In this document: piece by piece, positions 32,542 to 41,580 of the stretch
Position numbering within the stretch: the stretch's first letter is position 1
Layout: every line of letters begins with the position of its first letter
Assembly (NCBI RefSeq): GCF_018449725.1
Contig: NZ_JAAVVC010000020.1
Span: 62,001-126,000, forward strand
Direction: 5' to 3'
Source of the DNA: Pseudomonas sp. dw_612
GTDB taxonomy: Bacteria; Pseudomonadota; Gammaproteobacteria; Pseudomonadales; Pseudomonadaceae
DNA length: 64,000 nt
The notes under the pieces: model-generated
What the model saw: the letters and a program-made list of their open reading frames with translations, nothing else
Told to the model about the DNA's origin: nothing
The model's database searches: none
Made by a program: the position numbers and the translations under genes

Positions 32542-33363
32542 ATGAAACCTGCCTTACTTGCCCTGACCCTCACCGCCCTGCTCGCCCCGGTTCTGGCCCA
32601 CGCCGCCGACACCCAACCCGTCTCCGCCGCGCAATACGCCGAGGTGCTCAAGGGCACCTGGCGCGCGCCGCAGAACGTGGTGCGCGACGTCTACCGGCAT
32701 CCGCAACCGACGTTGCAATTCTTCGGTTTGCGCCCGAATCAGACTGTCATCGAAATCACGCCCGGCAGCGGTTGGTACAGTGAATTGCTGGCGCCGTTGC
32801 TCAAGGATCACGGCAACTACATTGCCGCCGTGCAGGCGCCAACGGTCAGTGATTACGCGCGCAAAAACGAAGAAACCCTCAAGGCCAAATTCGCCGCCGC
32901 CCCGGCGCAATACGCCAAGGCCCAAGTGGTCGAGTTCGACCCCAAGGCCCCGGTGCTGGGCAAACCCGGTTCCGCCGACACGGTGCTGACCTTCCGCAAC
33001 GTGCACAACTGGGTGCTGGCCGACACGGCGCCACTGATGTTCGAGTCGTTCTTCAAGGTGTTGAAGCCCGGCGGCGTGCTCGGCGTGGTGGATCACCGGG
33101 CCAAGGACGGCGCGTCGCTGGACGAGATCAAGCACAGCGGTTACCTGACCACCGCATATGTGGTGAAACTGGCGACAGATGCGGGGTTCAAGCTTGAGGA
33201 AAAAAGCGAGATCAACGCCAACCCGAAAGACACCAAGGATTATCCCGAAGGCGTCTGGACCTTGCCGCCGGCGTTGACGTTGGGGGAGAAGGACAAGGCG
33301 AAGTATGTGGCGATTGGTGAGTCGGACCGGATGACGTTGCGGTTTGTGAAACCCGCCAAGTGA
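32542..33363 (+). CDS. Secreted class I SAM-dependent methyltransferase-like protein
   Basis: A 273-residue protein with a clear Sec signal peptide (MKPALLALTLTALLAPVLAH, cleavage near AHA-AD). The mature part has a Rossmann methyltransferase fold: VIEITPGSGWYSELLAPLLK (glycine-rich loop, with P in place of the usual G), TFRNVHNWVLADTAPLMFES and VLKPGGVLGVVDHRA. A periplasmic methyltransferase is unusual because SAM is cytoplasmic. It may bind another ligand or be retained inside the cell. CAAGGACGCTCC precedes the ATG. Confidence 0.82.
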   Translation: MKPALLALTLTALLAPVLAHAADTQPVSAAQYAEVLKGTWRAPQNVVRDVYRHPQPTLQFFGLRPNQTVIEITPGSGWYSELLAPLLKDHGNYIAAVQAPTVSDYARKNEETLKAKFAAAPAQYAKAQVVEFDPKAPVLGKPGSADTVLTFRNVHNWVLADTAPLMFESFFKVLKPGGVLGVVDHRAKDGASLDEIKHSGYLTTAYVVKLATDAGFKLEEKSEINANPKDTKDYPEGVWTLPPALTLGEKDKAKYVAIGESDRMTLRFVKPAK

Positions 33364-33388
33364 AGATCTGAAAATTGTGGAGATCACC

Positions 33389-33479
33389 TGTGGGAGCGGG
33401 CTTGCTCGCGAAGAGGGAGTGTCAGTCGACATGATTGTTGAATGACACACCGCATTCGCGAGCAAGCCCGCTCCCACAT
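33389..33479. repeat. REPIN
   Basis: TGTGGGAGCGGGCTTGCTCG and its inverse around GTCAGTCGACATGATTG, between convergent genes. Confidence 0.88.
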
Positions 33480-33500
33480 TGGTTTTGTGGTGGGTTCGGG

Positions 33501-34040
33501 TTAATCGTCTGCCGCAGGATCCATGTCTGGAAACATCACTTCGGTAAACCCGAACTTGGTGAAGTCCGTGATCCGCGACGGGTACAACCGGCCGATCAGG
33601 TGATCGCATTCATGCTGCACCACCCGCGCATGAAACCCCGAGGCAATGCGCACGATCGGCTGGCCCTTGGGATCGAAACCTTCATAGCGAATGTGTTGAT
33701 AACGATCCACCGCGCCGCGCAAACCCGGCACCGACAGGCAACCCTCGAAACCCTCTTCCAGGGTCGGGCTCAATGGCGTGATCAGCGGGTTGATCAGGAT
33801 CGTCTGCGGCACGGCTTCGGCGTCGGGATAGCGTTCGCTGTGCTCGAAACCGAAGATCACCAGTTGCAGGTCCACACCGATCTGCGGCGCGGCCAGGCCA
33901 ACGCCGCCGACGCTTTCCATGGTCTGGAACATGTCGTCGATCAATTGCCACAACTCGGGGCTGTCGAACATTTCGGCGGGGACTGGTGGCGCGATGCGCA
34001 GCAGGCGCTCGTCGCCCATTTTCAGGATTTCACGGATCAT
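33501..34040 (-). CDS. def: Peptide deformylase
   Basis: A 179-residue metalloenzyme that removes the N-formyl group from new proteins. All three motifs are present: GVGLAAPQIG (46-55), EGCLSVPG (99-106, Cys101 a metal ligand) and QHECDH (142-147, His143 and His147 ligands, Glu144 catalytic). Pseudomonads usually have a second def gene with fmt near the origin; this is the additional paralogue. Its start follows the YihY stop by two bases, so it is the second gene of that operon. Confidence 0.94.
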   Translation of the reverse strand: MIREILKMGDERLLRIAPPVPAEMFDSPELWQLIDDMFQTMESVGGVGLAAPQIGVDLQLVIFGFEHSERYPDAEAVPQTILINPLITPLSPTLEEGFEGCLSVPGLRGAVDRYQHIRYEGFDPKGQPIVRIASGFHARVVQHECDHLIGRLYPSRITDFTKFGFTEVMFPDMDPAADD

Positions 34041-34042
34041 GT

Positions 34043-34993
34043 TCAGGCTTCGTCAGTGTTCGGTTTGAGCGAGTGGTCCCGTCCCAGTCCCGAAACGTGG
34101 TGTTTGGTTTCGTGGTCGTGCTCGCCGGGGACCTTTTCGCCAGGGTCTTTGCCTTCGGTCGACATGTGTTCGATCACCGCGTTCATTTCCGCGCCGAGCA
34201 ACAGCACCGCGGCGGAAATGTAGAAGTACAGCAACAGCACGATGATCGCGCCGATACTGCCATACATGGCGTTGTAGTTGGCGAAGGTCTTGACGTAAAA
34301 CGCGAAACCCAACGAGGCGATGATCCACACCACCACCGCCAGCACCGAGCCGGGGGTAATAAAGCGAAACTCTTGGCGCACGTCGGGCATGACGTAATAG
34401 ATCAATGCCACTGCCACCATCATCAGAATCACGATCACTGGCCAGCGCGCGATGGTCCAGACCGTGACGATAAAGTCTTCGAGACCAACCTGCGCGGCAA
34501 TCCAGCCCATCACCTGTGGCCCGAGCACCATCAGCGCAGCGGCGGCGAGCAGCATGCCGGCGATGCCGATGGTGTAGAAAATCGACAGCGGAAAACGCTT
34601 CCACACCGGGCGGCCTTCGACCACGTCGTAAGCGGCGTTCATCGCGCTCATCATCAGCCGCACCCCCGCCGAGGCGGTGTACAAGGCGATGACGATACCA
34701 ATCGAGAGCAAGCCCCCCTTGGATTGCTGCAGTTGATCAATCACCGGATTCACTTGTTCCAGGGCCTGGGGCGGCAGCACCAGTTCCGATTGCAGGCGCA
34801 GCCAGGAGAAGAAGTCCGGCAGGTGCAGGAAACCGATCAGGGCAATCAGGAACAGAATGAAGGGGAACAGCGAGAACAGCATTTGATAGGCCAGCGCCGA
34901 GGCGTAGGTCGACATTTCATCGTCGATGAATTCTTTGACCGTGCGCACCATTACGTGGTGGATGGGCAGGCCTTTCATGTCCGGGAAAATCAT
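34043..34993 (-). CDS. YihY/BrkB family inner-membrane protein
   Basis: A 316-residue integral membrane protein with six predicted helices. It opens with EFIDDEMSTYASALAYQMLF and SLFPFILFLIALIG, the family signature. LYTASAGVRLMMSAMNAAYD and VLLLYFYISAAVLLLGAEMN mark later helices. The last about 45 residues are charged and soluble (STEGKDPGEKVPGEHDHETK). Despite old 'ribonuclease BN' labels, the family function is unknown. AGGAGACGCTC precedes the chosen ATG; a start seven codons upstream is rejected. It is transcribed with def. Confidence 0.88.
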   Translation of the reverse strand: MIFPDMKGLPIHHVMVRTVKEFIDDEMSTYASALAYQMLFSLFPFILFLIALIGFLHLPDFFSWLRLQSELVLPPQALEQVNPVIDQLQQSKGGLLSIGIVIALYTASAGVRLMMSAMNAAYDVVEGRPVWKRFPLSIFYTIGIAGMLLAAAALMVLGPQVMGWIAAQVGLEDFIVTVWTIARWPVIVILMMVAVALIYYVMPDVRQEFRFITPGSVLAVVVWIIASLGFAFYVKTFANYNAMYGSIGAIIVLLLYFYISAAVLLLGAEMNAVIEHMSTEGKDPGEKVPGEHDHETKHHVSGLGRDHSLKPNTDEA

Positions 34994-35115
34994 GAGCGTC
35001 TCCTTTCGCCGCAAAAGGGTTGAAGTCGTGGCGACTCAGGGGCCGTTTTCTACATCAAAGTAGCCTACTTGGCGACTTTGAAACAATTTCGATCGTTAAC
35101 CAGGGCGGCTGACAC

Positions 35116-35143
35116 AAAAACGGCCATCCGCGGATGGCCGTTT
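35116..35143. terminator. Bidirectional terminator hairpin
   Basis: AAAAACGGCCATCCG faces CGGATGGCCGTTT. It lies between the CsbD gene and the YihY promoter region and serves the minus-strand CsbD transcript. Confidence 0.8.
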
Positions 35144-35168
35144 CAATGTGCCTTGAAGGGGCGGCACG

Positions 35169-35360
35169 TCAGGACTTGTCGACCGCTTTCTTGACCGCGT
35201 CCTTGGCTTTACCCACCGCTTGCTGGGCTTCGCCTTTCTTTTCCTGAATCTTGCCTTCGGTTTGCAGTTTGGTGTTGTCAGTGGCTTTGCCGACGCCTTG
35301 CTTGACGTTGCCAGCCGCTTCGTTTGCCATGCCTTTAACTTTATCGCCAGTGCTGCTCAT
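35169..35360 (-). CDS. CsbD-family stress-response protein
   Basis: A 63-residue highly charged helical protein. GDKVKGMANEAAGNVKQGVG followed by KLQTEGKIQEKKGEAQQAVG is the duplicated CsbD pattern, with basic ends. Members are induced by general stress (sigma-B in Bacillus, RpoS-type in proteobacteria), though their biochemical role is unknown. AGGAGAAACACC gives a strong start signal, and a terminator follows. Confidence 0.92.
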   Translation of the reverse strand: MSSTGDKVKGMANEAAGNVKQGVGKATDNTKLQTEGKIQEKKGEAQQAVGKAKDAVKKAVDKS

Positions 35361-35560
35361 GGTGTTTCTCCTGTGAACAATTCAACGGGGAAAGTCGTTA
35401 CAGAAAGATTGACCGGCGGCGTTTGCGGGGAGTTTCATTTATTTTCACAGCGACATTTCATCGCCATGCGCAGGTTGGGCTTTATGTTTGCCGTGCAACC
35501 CCCGAGAATGCGCAACGTATTCAGGCCATGGCGCTGAAGATCCAATCCCGTAGGAATGTT

Positions 35561-35938
35561 ATGAAACTCGATAAAAAGCAGGCCATTGCCCGCAGAAACC
35601 AGGAACTCGGCGGTGCTGTGCTTGGCGTCAACAACTGCCATTTCACCGAATTGAACCGCAACCGCAACATCTGGTGGTTCGACATCCCGGTAGCACGCCT
35701 GGCCGTGGGTCAGTACGAGTGGGTTCACCTGCTGATGCACACGCCGGACACCGACGAGCTGCTGCACCTGAAAGTGCCGACGGTGTTCCTGCGGGAAAAA
35801 CTTGAAGGCCTGGTGGTGCGCAACGAAGGCAAACGCAAAGCGGCCCTGAGCCTGGAACTGAGTGCCGACAAGGACTCGTACCTGCAGGACATGCGCCCGA
35901 CGGGTACCAACGTCAATTTCGCGCCGTTTCGCCTGTAA
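35561..35938 (+). CDS. Conserved hypothetical Pseudomonas protein
   Basis: A 125-residue soluble protein. MKLDKKQAIARRNQELGGAV, NRNRNIWWFDIPVARLAVGQ and YEWVHLLMHTPDTDELLHLK have no signal peptide or membrane helix. It looks like a small alpha/beta protein; I do not recognise a family. A TAGGA site sits five bases before this ATG, which is why the longer in-frame starts are rejected. Confidence 0.72.
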   Translation: MKLDKKQAIARRNQELGGAVLGVNNCHFTELNRNRNIWWFDIPVARLAVGQYEWVHLLMHTPDTDELLHLKVPTVFLREKLEGLVVRNEGKRKAALSLELSADKDSYLQDMRPTGTNVNFAPFRL

Positions 35939-35954
35939 CAGCAAAAGCTAAAAG

Positions 35955-36020
35955 CTTCGCGAGCAAGCCCGCTCCCACAGGGGAACGCATTCCAATTGTG
36001 GGAGCGGGCTTGCTCGCGAA
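35955..36020. repeat. REP pair in outward orientation (short loop)
   Basis: TTCGCGAGCAAGCCCGCTCC and GTGGGAGCGGGCTTGCTCGC separated by about 22 bp. Confidence 0.86.
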
Positions 36021-36060
36021 GACGGCCTGACAGGCGCTGCAAGGCCCCAGGCCCACAACA

Positions 36061-36086
36061 AAAAGCCCCGCGTCTGCGGGGCTTTT
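36061..36086. terminator. Bidirectional Rho-independent terminator
   Basis: AAAAGCCCCGC, GTCT loop, GCGGGGCTTTT. It lies between the convergent hypothetical gene and fadD1. Confidence 0.92.
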
Positions 36087-36102
36087 GTGTTTCAGGCGGG
36101 GC

Positions 36103-37794
36103 TTACTTCTTCACGCCCAGCTTCTTCAGCTCTTCGTCGCGCAGTTCGCGGCGCAGGATCTTGCCGACGTTGGTGGTCGGCAGCGCATCGCGAAACTCCA
36201 CGGAGCGCGGGACCTTGTAGCCGGTGACGTTGGCGCGCATGTGCTCCATCACCTGTTCCTTGGTCAGGGTCACGCCCGGTTTGGCGACGATGAAGATCTT
36301 GATCGCCTCGCCCGACTTCTCGTCCGGCACGCCGATGGCCGCGCATTGCAGCACGCCCGGCAGGGTTGCGAGCACGTCTTCCAGTTCGTTCGGGTACACG
36401 TTGAAACCGGAGACCAGGATCATGTCTTTCTTGCGATCGACAATACGCATGTAGCCATCCGGCTGGATCAGCGCGATGTCACCGGTCTTCAACCAGCCTT
36501 CGCTGTCGAGCATTTCATCGGTGGCGTCCTGGCGCTGCCAGTAGCCCTTCATGACTTGCGGACCTTTCACACACAGCTCACCGATTTCGCCCAGCGGCTG
36601 CTCGACACCGGCATCGTCGATGACTTTACACAGGGTCGACGGCACCGGAATGCCGATGGTGCCGACCTGGATGTGCTGGATCGGGTTGACCGTGGCCACC
36701 GGGCTGGTTTCGGTCATGCCGTAACCTTCGCAGATGGCGCAACCGGTGACCGCTTTCCAGCGCTCGGCCGCGGCCAATTGCAGGGCCATGCCGCCGGACA
36801 GGGTGACTTTCAGCGCCGAGAAATCCAGCTTGCGGAACGCTTCGTTGTTGCACAACGCCACGAACAAAGTGTTCAGGCCAACGAAACCGCTGAACTTCCA
36901 CTTCGACAGTTCCTTGACCATCGCGGTCAAGTCCCGCGGGTTGCTGATCAGGATGTTGTGGTTGCCGATCAGCATCATCGCCATGCAATGAAAGGTGAAG
37001 GCATAGATGTGGTACAGCGGCAGCGGCGTGATCAGGATCTCGCAACCTTCATTGAGGTTGGAGCCCATCAGCGCCTTGCATTGCAGCATGTTCGCCACGA
37101 GGTTGCGGTGAGTCAGCATCGCGCCCTTGGCCACGCCGGTGGTGCCCCCGGTGTATTGCAACACCGCGACATCGCCGCTGTCCGGGTTGGCTTCCGCCAC
37201 TGGCTGGCCGTGGCCCTTGCTCAGCACGTCGTTGAACTTGATGGCCTTGGGCAAGTGATACGCCGGGACCATCTTCTTCACGTACTTGATGACGCTGTTG
37301 ATCAGCAGGCGCTTGAGCGGCGGCAGCAGGTCGGCCACTTCGGTGACGATGACGTGCTTGACGCCGGTTTTCGGCACGACGGTCTGGGCCAGGTGCGCCA
37401 TGTTGGCCAGGCAGACCAGGGCTTTGGCACCGGAGTCGTTGAATTGGTGTTCCATCTCCCGCGCGGTGTACAGCGGGTTGGTATTGACCACGATCAGCCC
37501 GGCGCGGATCGCACCGAAGACGGCTACCGGGTACTGCAACACGTTAGGCAACTGCACGGCGATTCGATCACCGGGCTGCAAGTCGGTATGCTGCTGCAGG
37601 TAAGCGGCAAAGGCACCGGACAATTCGTACAGTTCACCGTAGGTGATTGTCTTGCCCAGGTTGCTGAATGCCGGTTTGTTAGCGAAGCGTTGGCAGGACT
37701 GCTTCAACACTGCCTGAATATTCGGATACTCGTCTGGATTGATGTCGGCAGCAATCCCGGCAGGGTACTTATCCTTCCAAAAGTCTTCGATCAT
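36103..37794 (-). CDS. fadD1: Long-chain fatty acid-CoA ligase FadD1
   Basis: A 563-residue acyl-CoA synthetase that activates fatty acids to acyl-CoA for beta-oxidation. The AMP-binding P-loop YTGGTTGVAKGAMLTH begins at residue 214. Further motifs are GYGMTETSP, GWLKTGDIA, and YMRIVDRKKDMILVSGFNVY near the C-terminal hinge, with the catalytic Lys in TTNVGKILRREL. Order and neighbours (fadD2, hydrolase, MaoC) match the P. aeruginosa PA3299-PA3302 block, so this is fadD1. Confidence 0.94.
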   Translation of the reverse strand: MIEDFWKDKYPAGIAADINPDEYPNIQAVLKQSCQRFANKPAFSNLGKTITYGELYELSGAFAAYLQQHTDLQPGDRIAVQLPNVLQYPVAVFGAIRAGLIVVNTNPLYTAREMEHQFNDSGAKALVCLANMAHLAQTVVPKTGVKHVIVTEVADLLPPLKRLLINSVIKYVKKMVPAYHLPKAIKFNDVLSKGHGQPVAEANPDSGDVAVLQYTGGTTGVAKGAMLTHRNLVANMLQCKALMGSNLNEGCEILITPLPLYHIYAFTFHCMAMMLIGNHNILISNPRDLTAMVKELSKWKFSGFVGLNTLFVALCNNEAFRKLDFSALKVTLSGGMALQLAAAERWKAVTGCAICEGYGMTETSPVATVNPIQHIQVGTIGIPVPSTLCKVIDDAGVEQPLGEIGELCVKGPQVMKGYWQRQDATDEMLDSEGWLKTGDIALIQPDGYMRIVDRKKDMILVSGFNVYPNELEDVLATLPGVLQCAAIGVPDEKSGEAIKIFIVAKPGVTLTKEQVMEHMRANVTGYKVPRSVEFRDALPTTNVGKILRRELRDEELKKLGVKK

Positions 37795-38069
37795 GGAAGC
37801 CCACTCCTCAGCAACGCGAATTCATCACCGCATTTGATGCGATTATTATTGGTGTGTGTTTTTTATTGGTGAGTCTGGCTTTTATATAGGCCGAGAAGTC
37901 ACAAAAGCGCGCCGAGAGTAGCAGCTTTGCCAAGGGCCGACTAGAGCCAAAAGCAGCCTCTACAGTCACATAAATGACTCAAGAATAACCGGCAGTCATT
38001 TTAGAGCAAAGATTCTATAGCTTTGACAAACCCTCTGAAAACAGGGGTTCCAGAGCCCTCAGATACCAA
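37795..38069. other. fadD1 promoter region, no gene seen
   Basis: Together with the REPIN up to 38160 this gap of 376 bp separates the two ligase genes. The fadD1-proximal part is AT-rich (TATTATTGGTGTGTGTTTTT) and probably holds the fadD1 promoter and any fatty-acid-responsive operator. I could not identify a specific FadR/PsrA site. Confidence 0.5.
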
Positions 38070-38160
38070 TGTGGGAGCGGGCTTGCTCGCGAAGAGGTCA
38101 GTCCATTCAACCTGCATGTTGACTGACACGACGTCTTCGCGAGCAAGCCCGCTCCCACAT
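38070..38160. repeat. REPIN
   Basis: TGTGGGAGCGGGCTTGCTCG and its inverse around CAACCTGCATGTTGAC, directly after the fadD2 stop. Confidence 0.88.
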
Positions 38161-38170
38161 GGATTACCGG

Positions 38171-39859
38171 TTAAGCGATATCCCGCAACTCCCGCCGCAG
38201 AATCTTGCCCACCGGCGTCATCGGCAACGACTCGCGCAACACAATGTGCTTGGGCACTTTGTACGCGGTGAAGTTTTCCTTGCAGTACGCCTTCAACTCT
38301 TCAAGGCTGACCCCGGATTCCCGGGCAACGACAAACAACTTCACCGCCTCCCCCGAACGTTCGTCCGGCACGCCGATCACCGCGCAATTGGCGACTTTCG
38401 GGTGGGCCATCACCACGTCTTCGATTTCGTTCGGGTACACGTTGAAGCCCGAGACAATGATCATGTCTTTCTTGCGATCGACGATGCGCACGAAACCGTC
38501 CGGATCGATGACCCCAATATCGCCGGACTTGAACCAGCCCTCGGCATCCAGCACTTCGGCGGTGGCCTCGGGTTTGTTCCAGTAGCCCTTCATGATCTGC
38601 GGGCCCTTGATGCACAACTCGCCGCGCTCGCCCAACGGCTGCTCGACGCCTTCGTCATTGATGATCTTCAGCGCGGTGCCCGGCACCGGCAGGCCGACCG
38701 TGCCGATTCGCGATTTGTCGCCATACGGATTGGTGCAGGCCACCGGCGAGGTTTCGGTCAGTCCGTAGCCTTCGGTGATGCGGCAACCGGTAAGCTGTTC
38801 CCAGCGTTCGGCGGTGGCCTTGACCAGTGCGGTGCCGCCGGAGTTGGTGAGCTTGAGGCTGGAGAAATCCAGGGTCTTGAAATCCGGGTGATCCATCAGC
38901 GCGACGAACAGCGTGTTCAGCCCCAGCAACGCCGAAAAGCGCCAGTTCTTCAGCTCCTTGATAAAGCCCTTGATGTCGCGTGGATTGGTGATCAATACGT
39001 TGTGGTTGCCGGTCACCATCATGCACATGCAGTTCGCCGTGAAGGCATAGATATGGTACAGCGGCAGCGGCGCGACCATCACTTCCTGGCCCTCGCGCAA
39101 CAGCGGCTGGCCGTCGCTGCCGAACTGGCCCAGACAGGCCCGCGCCTGCTGCATGTTCGCCACCAGGTTGCCGTGGGTCAGCATCGCGCCCTTGGCCAGG
39201 CCCGTGGTGCCGCCGGTGTATTGCAGCACCGCGATGTCGTCGAGGCCGACCTTCAGCGGCTTGATGCCCAGGCCCCGGCCCAGGCGCAGCGCGCTCTTGA
39301 AGGAAACGGCCTGGGGCAAGGCATAGTCCGGGACCATTTTCTTGACCTTGCTCACCATCGTGTTGACCAGCCAGCCCTTGGCGGCGGGCATCAGGTCGCC
39401 CATCTTCGCTTCGATCAGGTACTGGATGTCGGTGTCGGCCAGGACTTCCTGGACCTTGGCCCCGAACATGTTCAGGTACACCAGCGCCCGGGCGCCGGAA
39501 TCCTTGAACTGATGACGCATCTCCCGCGGGGTGTACAGCGGGTTGGTGTTGACCACGATCAGCCCGGCGCGCAACGCACCAAACACGGCAATCGGATAAT
39601 GCAGGACGTTGGGCATCTGCACCGCGATGCGATCCCCCGGCGCAAGATCGGTGTGGGCTTGCAGGTAACCGGCGAACGCGGCGCTGTAGCGTTCCAGCTC
39701 GGCGTAGGTCAGGGTCACGCCCATGTTGCTGAAGGCTGGGCGATCCGCGAATTTCTTGCAGGAACGCTCGAACACCTCGATCACCGACTTATAGACCCCA
39801 AGATCAATGTCCAGGGGCACGCCGGCCGGGCGTTTGTCATTCCAGAAATCAGGTTGCAT
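38171..39859 (-). CDS. fadD2: Long-chain fatty acid-CoA ligase FadD2
   Basis: A 562-residue acyl-CoA synthetase, paralogous to the neighbouring FadD1. It has the P-loop YTGGTTGLAKGAMLTHG, GYGLTETSP, GWFKSGDIG, then FVRIVDRKKDMIIVSGFNVY and MTPVGKILRREL with the catalytic Lys. A start 20 codons upstream is open, but MQPDFWNDKRPAG matches the FadD1 N-terminus MIEDFWKDKYPAG, so it is preferred. By order it is the PA3300 equivalent. Confidence 0.93.
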   Translation of the reverse strand: MQPDFWNDKRPAGVPLDIDLGVYKSVIEVFERSCKKFADRPAFSNMGVTLTYAELERYSAAFAGYLQAHTDLAPGDRIAVQMPNVLHYPIAVFGALRAGLIVVNTNPLYTPREMRHQFKDSGARALVYLNMFGAKVQEVLADTDIQYLIEAKMGDLMPAAKGWLVNTMVSKVKKMVPDYALPQAVSFKSALRLGRGLGIKPLKVGLDDIAVLQYTGGTTGLAKGAMLTHGNLVANMQQARACLGQFGSDGQPLLREGQEVMVAPLPLYHIYAFTANCMCMMVTGNHNVLITNPRDIKGFIKELKNWRFSALLGLNTLFVALMDHPDFKTLDFSSLKLTNSGGTALVKATAERWEQLTGCRITEGYGLTETSPVACTNPYGDKSRIGTVGLPVPGTALKIINDEGVEQPLGERGELCIKGPQIMKGYWNKPEATAEVLDAEGWFKSGDIGVIDPDGFVRIVDRKKDMIIVSGFNVYPNEIEDVVMAHPKVANCAVIGVPDERSGEAVKLFVVARESGVSLEELKAYCKENFTAYKVPKHIVLRESLPMTPVGKILRRELRDIA

Positions 39860-40085
39860 TGTTCTTGTCCTCTTTACCTGAATCACCTTGGCCGCTGTTC
39901 TGTCATTCCGGAGAAACAAAAAGCAAAAAGCGGAGCTTCACGGACACTAGCAGCTATGGCGAATCAGGCAAATACAGCCAACACCGTCATAGATCGTGTG
40001 AATCTTCCTAGGGTGGCGTGGGCTGATCAGACGGCAAGCGTGGGATGCGCTATACAATGCAACCACATCGTGCAAAGGAATCGCC

Positions 40086-41030
40086 ATGATCCACGACACC
40101 TTCTGGCTGACCGCGAGTGATCACAGCCGCCTCTTCGTTAACCAATGGCTGCCCGACTCGCCGTTGAAAGCGGTGATTCTGCTGGCCCATGGCATGGCCG
40201 AGCACAGCGGTCGCTATGCCCGGCTCGCGGAAAAACTCTGCGCGCAAGGCTACGGCGTGTATGCGCCAGACCTGCGCGGACATGGCAAAACTGCCGAAAA
40301 CGGCACCCTCGGGCATTTCGCCGATGACGATGGCTGGTGCAAGGTGGTCGGCGACCTCGCCAGCCTCAACCAGCACATCGGCCAGCAACACCCCGGCGTA
40401 CCGATCGTGCTGCTTGGTCACAGCATGGGCAGCTACATCGCCCAGGCCTACCTGCTGCACCACAGCGCCAGCCTGCACGGGGCGATTCTCAGCGGCTCGA
40501 ACTTCCAGCCAGTAGCGCTTTACCGCGCAGCGCGGCAGATTGCCCGGCTCGAACGACTGCGCCAGGGACCGAAGGGGCGCAGCGCGCTGATCGAGTTCCT
40601 GTCCTTCGGCTCGTTCAACAAAAAATTCAAACCGGTGCGCACCAAATTTGACTGGCTGAGCCGCGACCCGGCGGAAGTCGATCTGTACGCCAACGACCCG
40701 TTTTGTGGCTTTCGCTGCACCAATCAACTGTGGATCGACTTGCTCGGCGGCTTGCAGCAAATCAGCAAAGCGTCCAATCTCGCCCAGGTCGATCCGGGCC
40801 TGCCCCTGCTGATAATGGGCGGCGAATGTGATCCGGTGAGTGAAGGCAAGCGTCTGAAAGATCTGGCCCATGCGCTACGAAGCGCCGGCAGCCAGAACCT
40901 GCAATTGAATATTTACCCGCAGGCTCGTCACGAACTGTTCAACGAGAGCAACCGCGATGAAGTGACCGCCGACGTTCTGAACTGGATCGCTCAGGCGCTC
41001 AGCCACCGCCGCCCGGCCAGAACCGAATAG
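40086..41030 (+). CDS. Alpha/beta hydrolase (lysophospholipase-like)
   Basis: A 314-residue serine hydrolase with LLAHGMAEHSGRYARLAEKL and GYGVYAPDLRGHGKTAENGT, the hallmark of monoacylglycerol lipase/lysophospholipase-type enzymes. The nucleophile elbow is GHSMGS and the catalytic His lies in YPQARHELFNESNRDEV. It corresponds to PA3301 next to fadD2. It may release fatty acids from lipids for activation by the FadDs. It is divergent from fadD2. Confidence 0.88.
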   Translation: MIHDTFWLTASDHSRLFVNQWLPDSPLKAVILLAHGMAEHSGRYARLAEKLCAQGYGVYAPDLRGHGKTAENGTLGHFADDDGWCKVVGDLASLNQHIGQQHPGVPIVLLGHSMGSYIAQAYLLHHSASLHGAILSGSNFQPVALYRAARQIARLERLRQGPKGRSALIEFLSFGSFNKKFKPVRTKFDWLSRDPAEVDLYANDPFCGFRCTNQLWIDLLGGLQQISKASNLAQVDPGLPLLIMGGECDPVSEGKRLKDLAHALRSAGSQNLQLNIYPQARHELFNESNRDEVTADVLNWIAQALSHRRPARTE

Positions 41031-41084
41031 TTTTTCGAACAGTTTTTTTGTGGATTTTTAAATTCGTCACAGGAATTGAGACAG

Positions 41085-41555
41085 ATGACCCAGGTTACCA
41101 ACACCCCTTACGAAGCCCTTGAAGTCGGCCAGACCGCCAGTTACAGCAAGACCGTCGAAGAGCGCGACATTCAGTTGTTCGCCGCGATGTCCGGCGACCA
41201 CAACCCGGTGCACCTGGACGCTGAATTCGCGGCCGGCACCATGTTCAAGGAGCGTATTGCCCACGGTATGTTCAGCGGCGCGCTGATCAGTGCCGCCGTG
41301 GCGTGCGAGTTGCCTGGGCCGGGGACAATCTATATCGGTCAGCAGATGAGCTTCCAGAAACCGGTGAAAATCGGCGACACCCTGACCGTGCGTCTGGAAA
41401 TTCTCGAAAAGCTGCCGAAGTTTCGCGTGCGGATTGCCACTCGCGTATTCAACCAGCGCGATGAGTTGGTAGTGGATGGCGAGGCGGAGATTCTGGCGCC
41501 GCGTAAGCAACAGACCGTGACGTTGCCGGTGTTGCCGGCGATCAGTATTGGCTGA
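41085..41555 (+). CDS. phaJ1: MaoC-type (R)-specific enoyl-CoA hydratase
   Basis: A 156-residue hot-dog-fold enzyme. The hydratase-2 motif is FAAMSGDHNPVHLDAEFAAG with catalytic Asp and His, followed by IAHGMFSGALISAA. It hydrates trans-2-enoyl-CoA to (R)-3-hydroxyacyl-CoA, supplying PHA monomers from beta-oxidation. By position it corresponds to PA3302 (PhaJ1); the symbol rests on that match. AGGAATTGAGACAG precedes the ATG. Confidence 0.85.
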   Translation: MTQVTNTPYEALEVGQTASYSKTVEERDIQLFAAMSGDHNPVHLDAEFAAGTMFKERIAHGMFSGALISAAVACELPGPGTIYIGQQMSFQKPVKIGDTLTVRLEILEKLPKFRVRIATRVFNQRDELVVDGEAEILAPRKQQTVTLPVLPAISIG

Positions 41556-41580
41556 TTGATAGGTGGGGTGTCAGTTAGAA

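Noticed and set aside
36085..40120. Very long plus-strand frames (595 and 653 codons) opposite fadD1 and fadD2
   Set aside because: Both are mirrors of the ligase genes; composition is His/Gln/Arg-rich without motifs.
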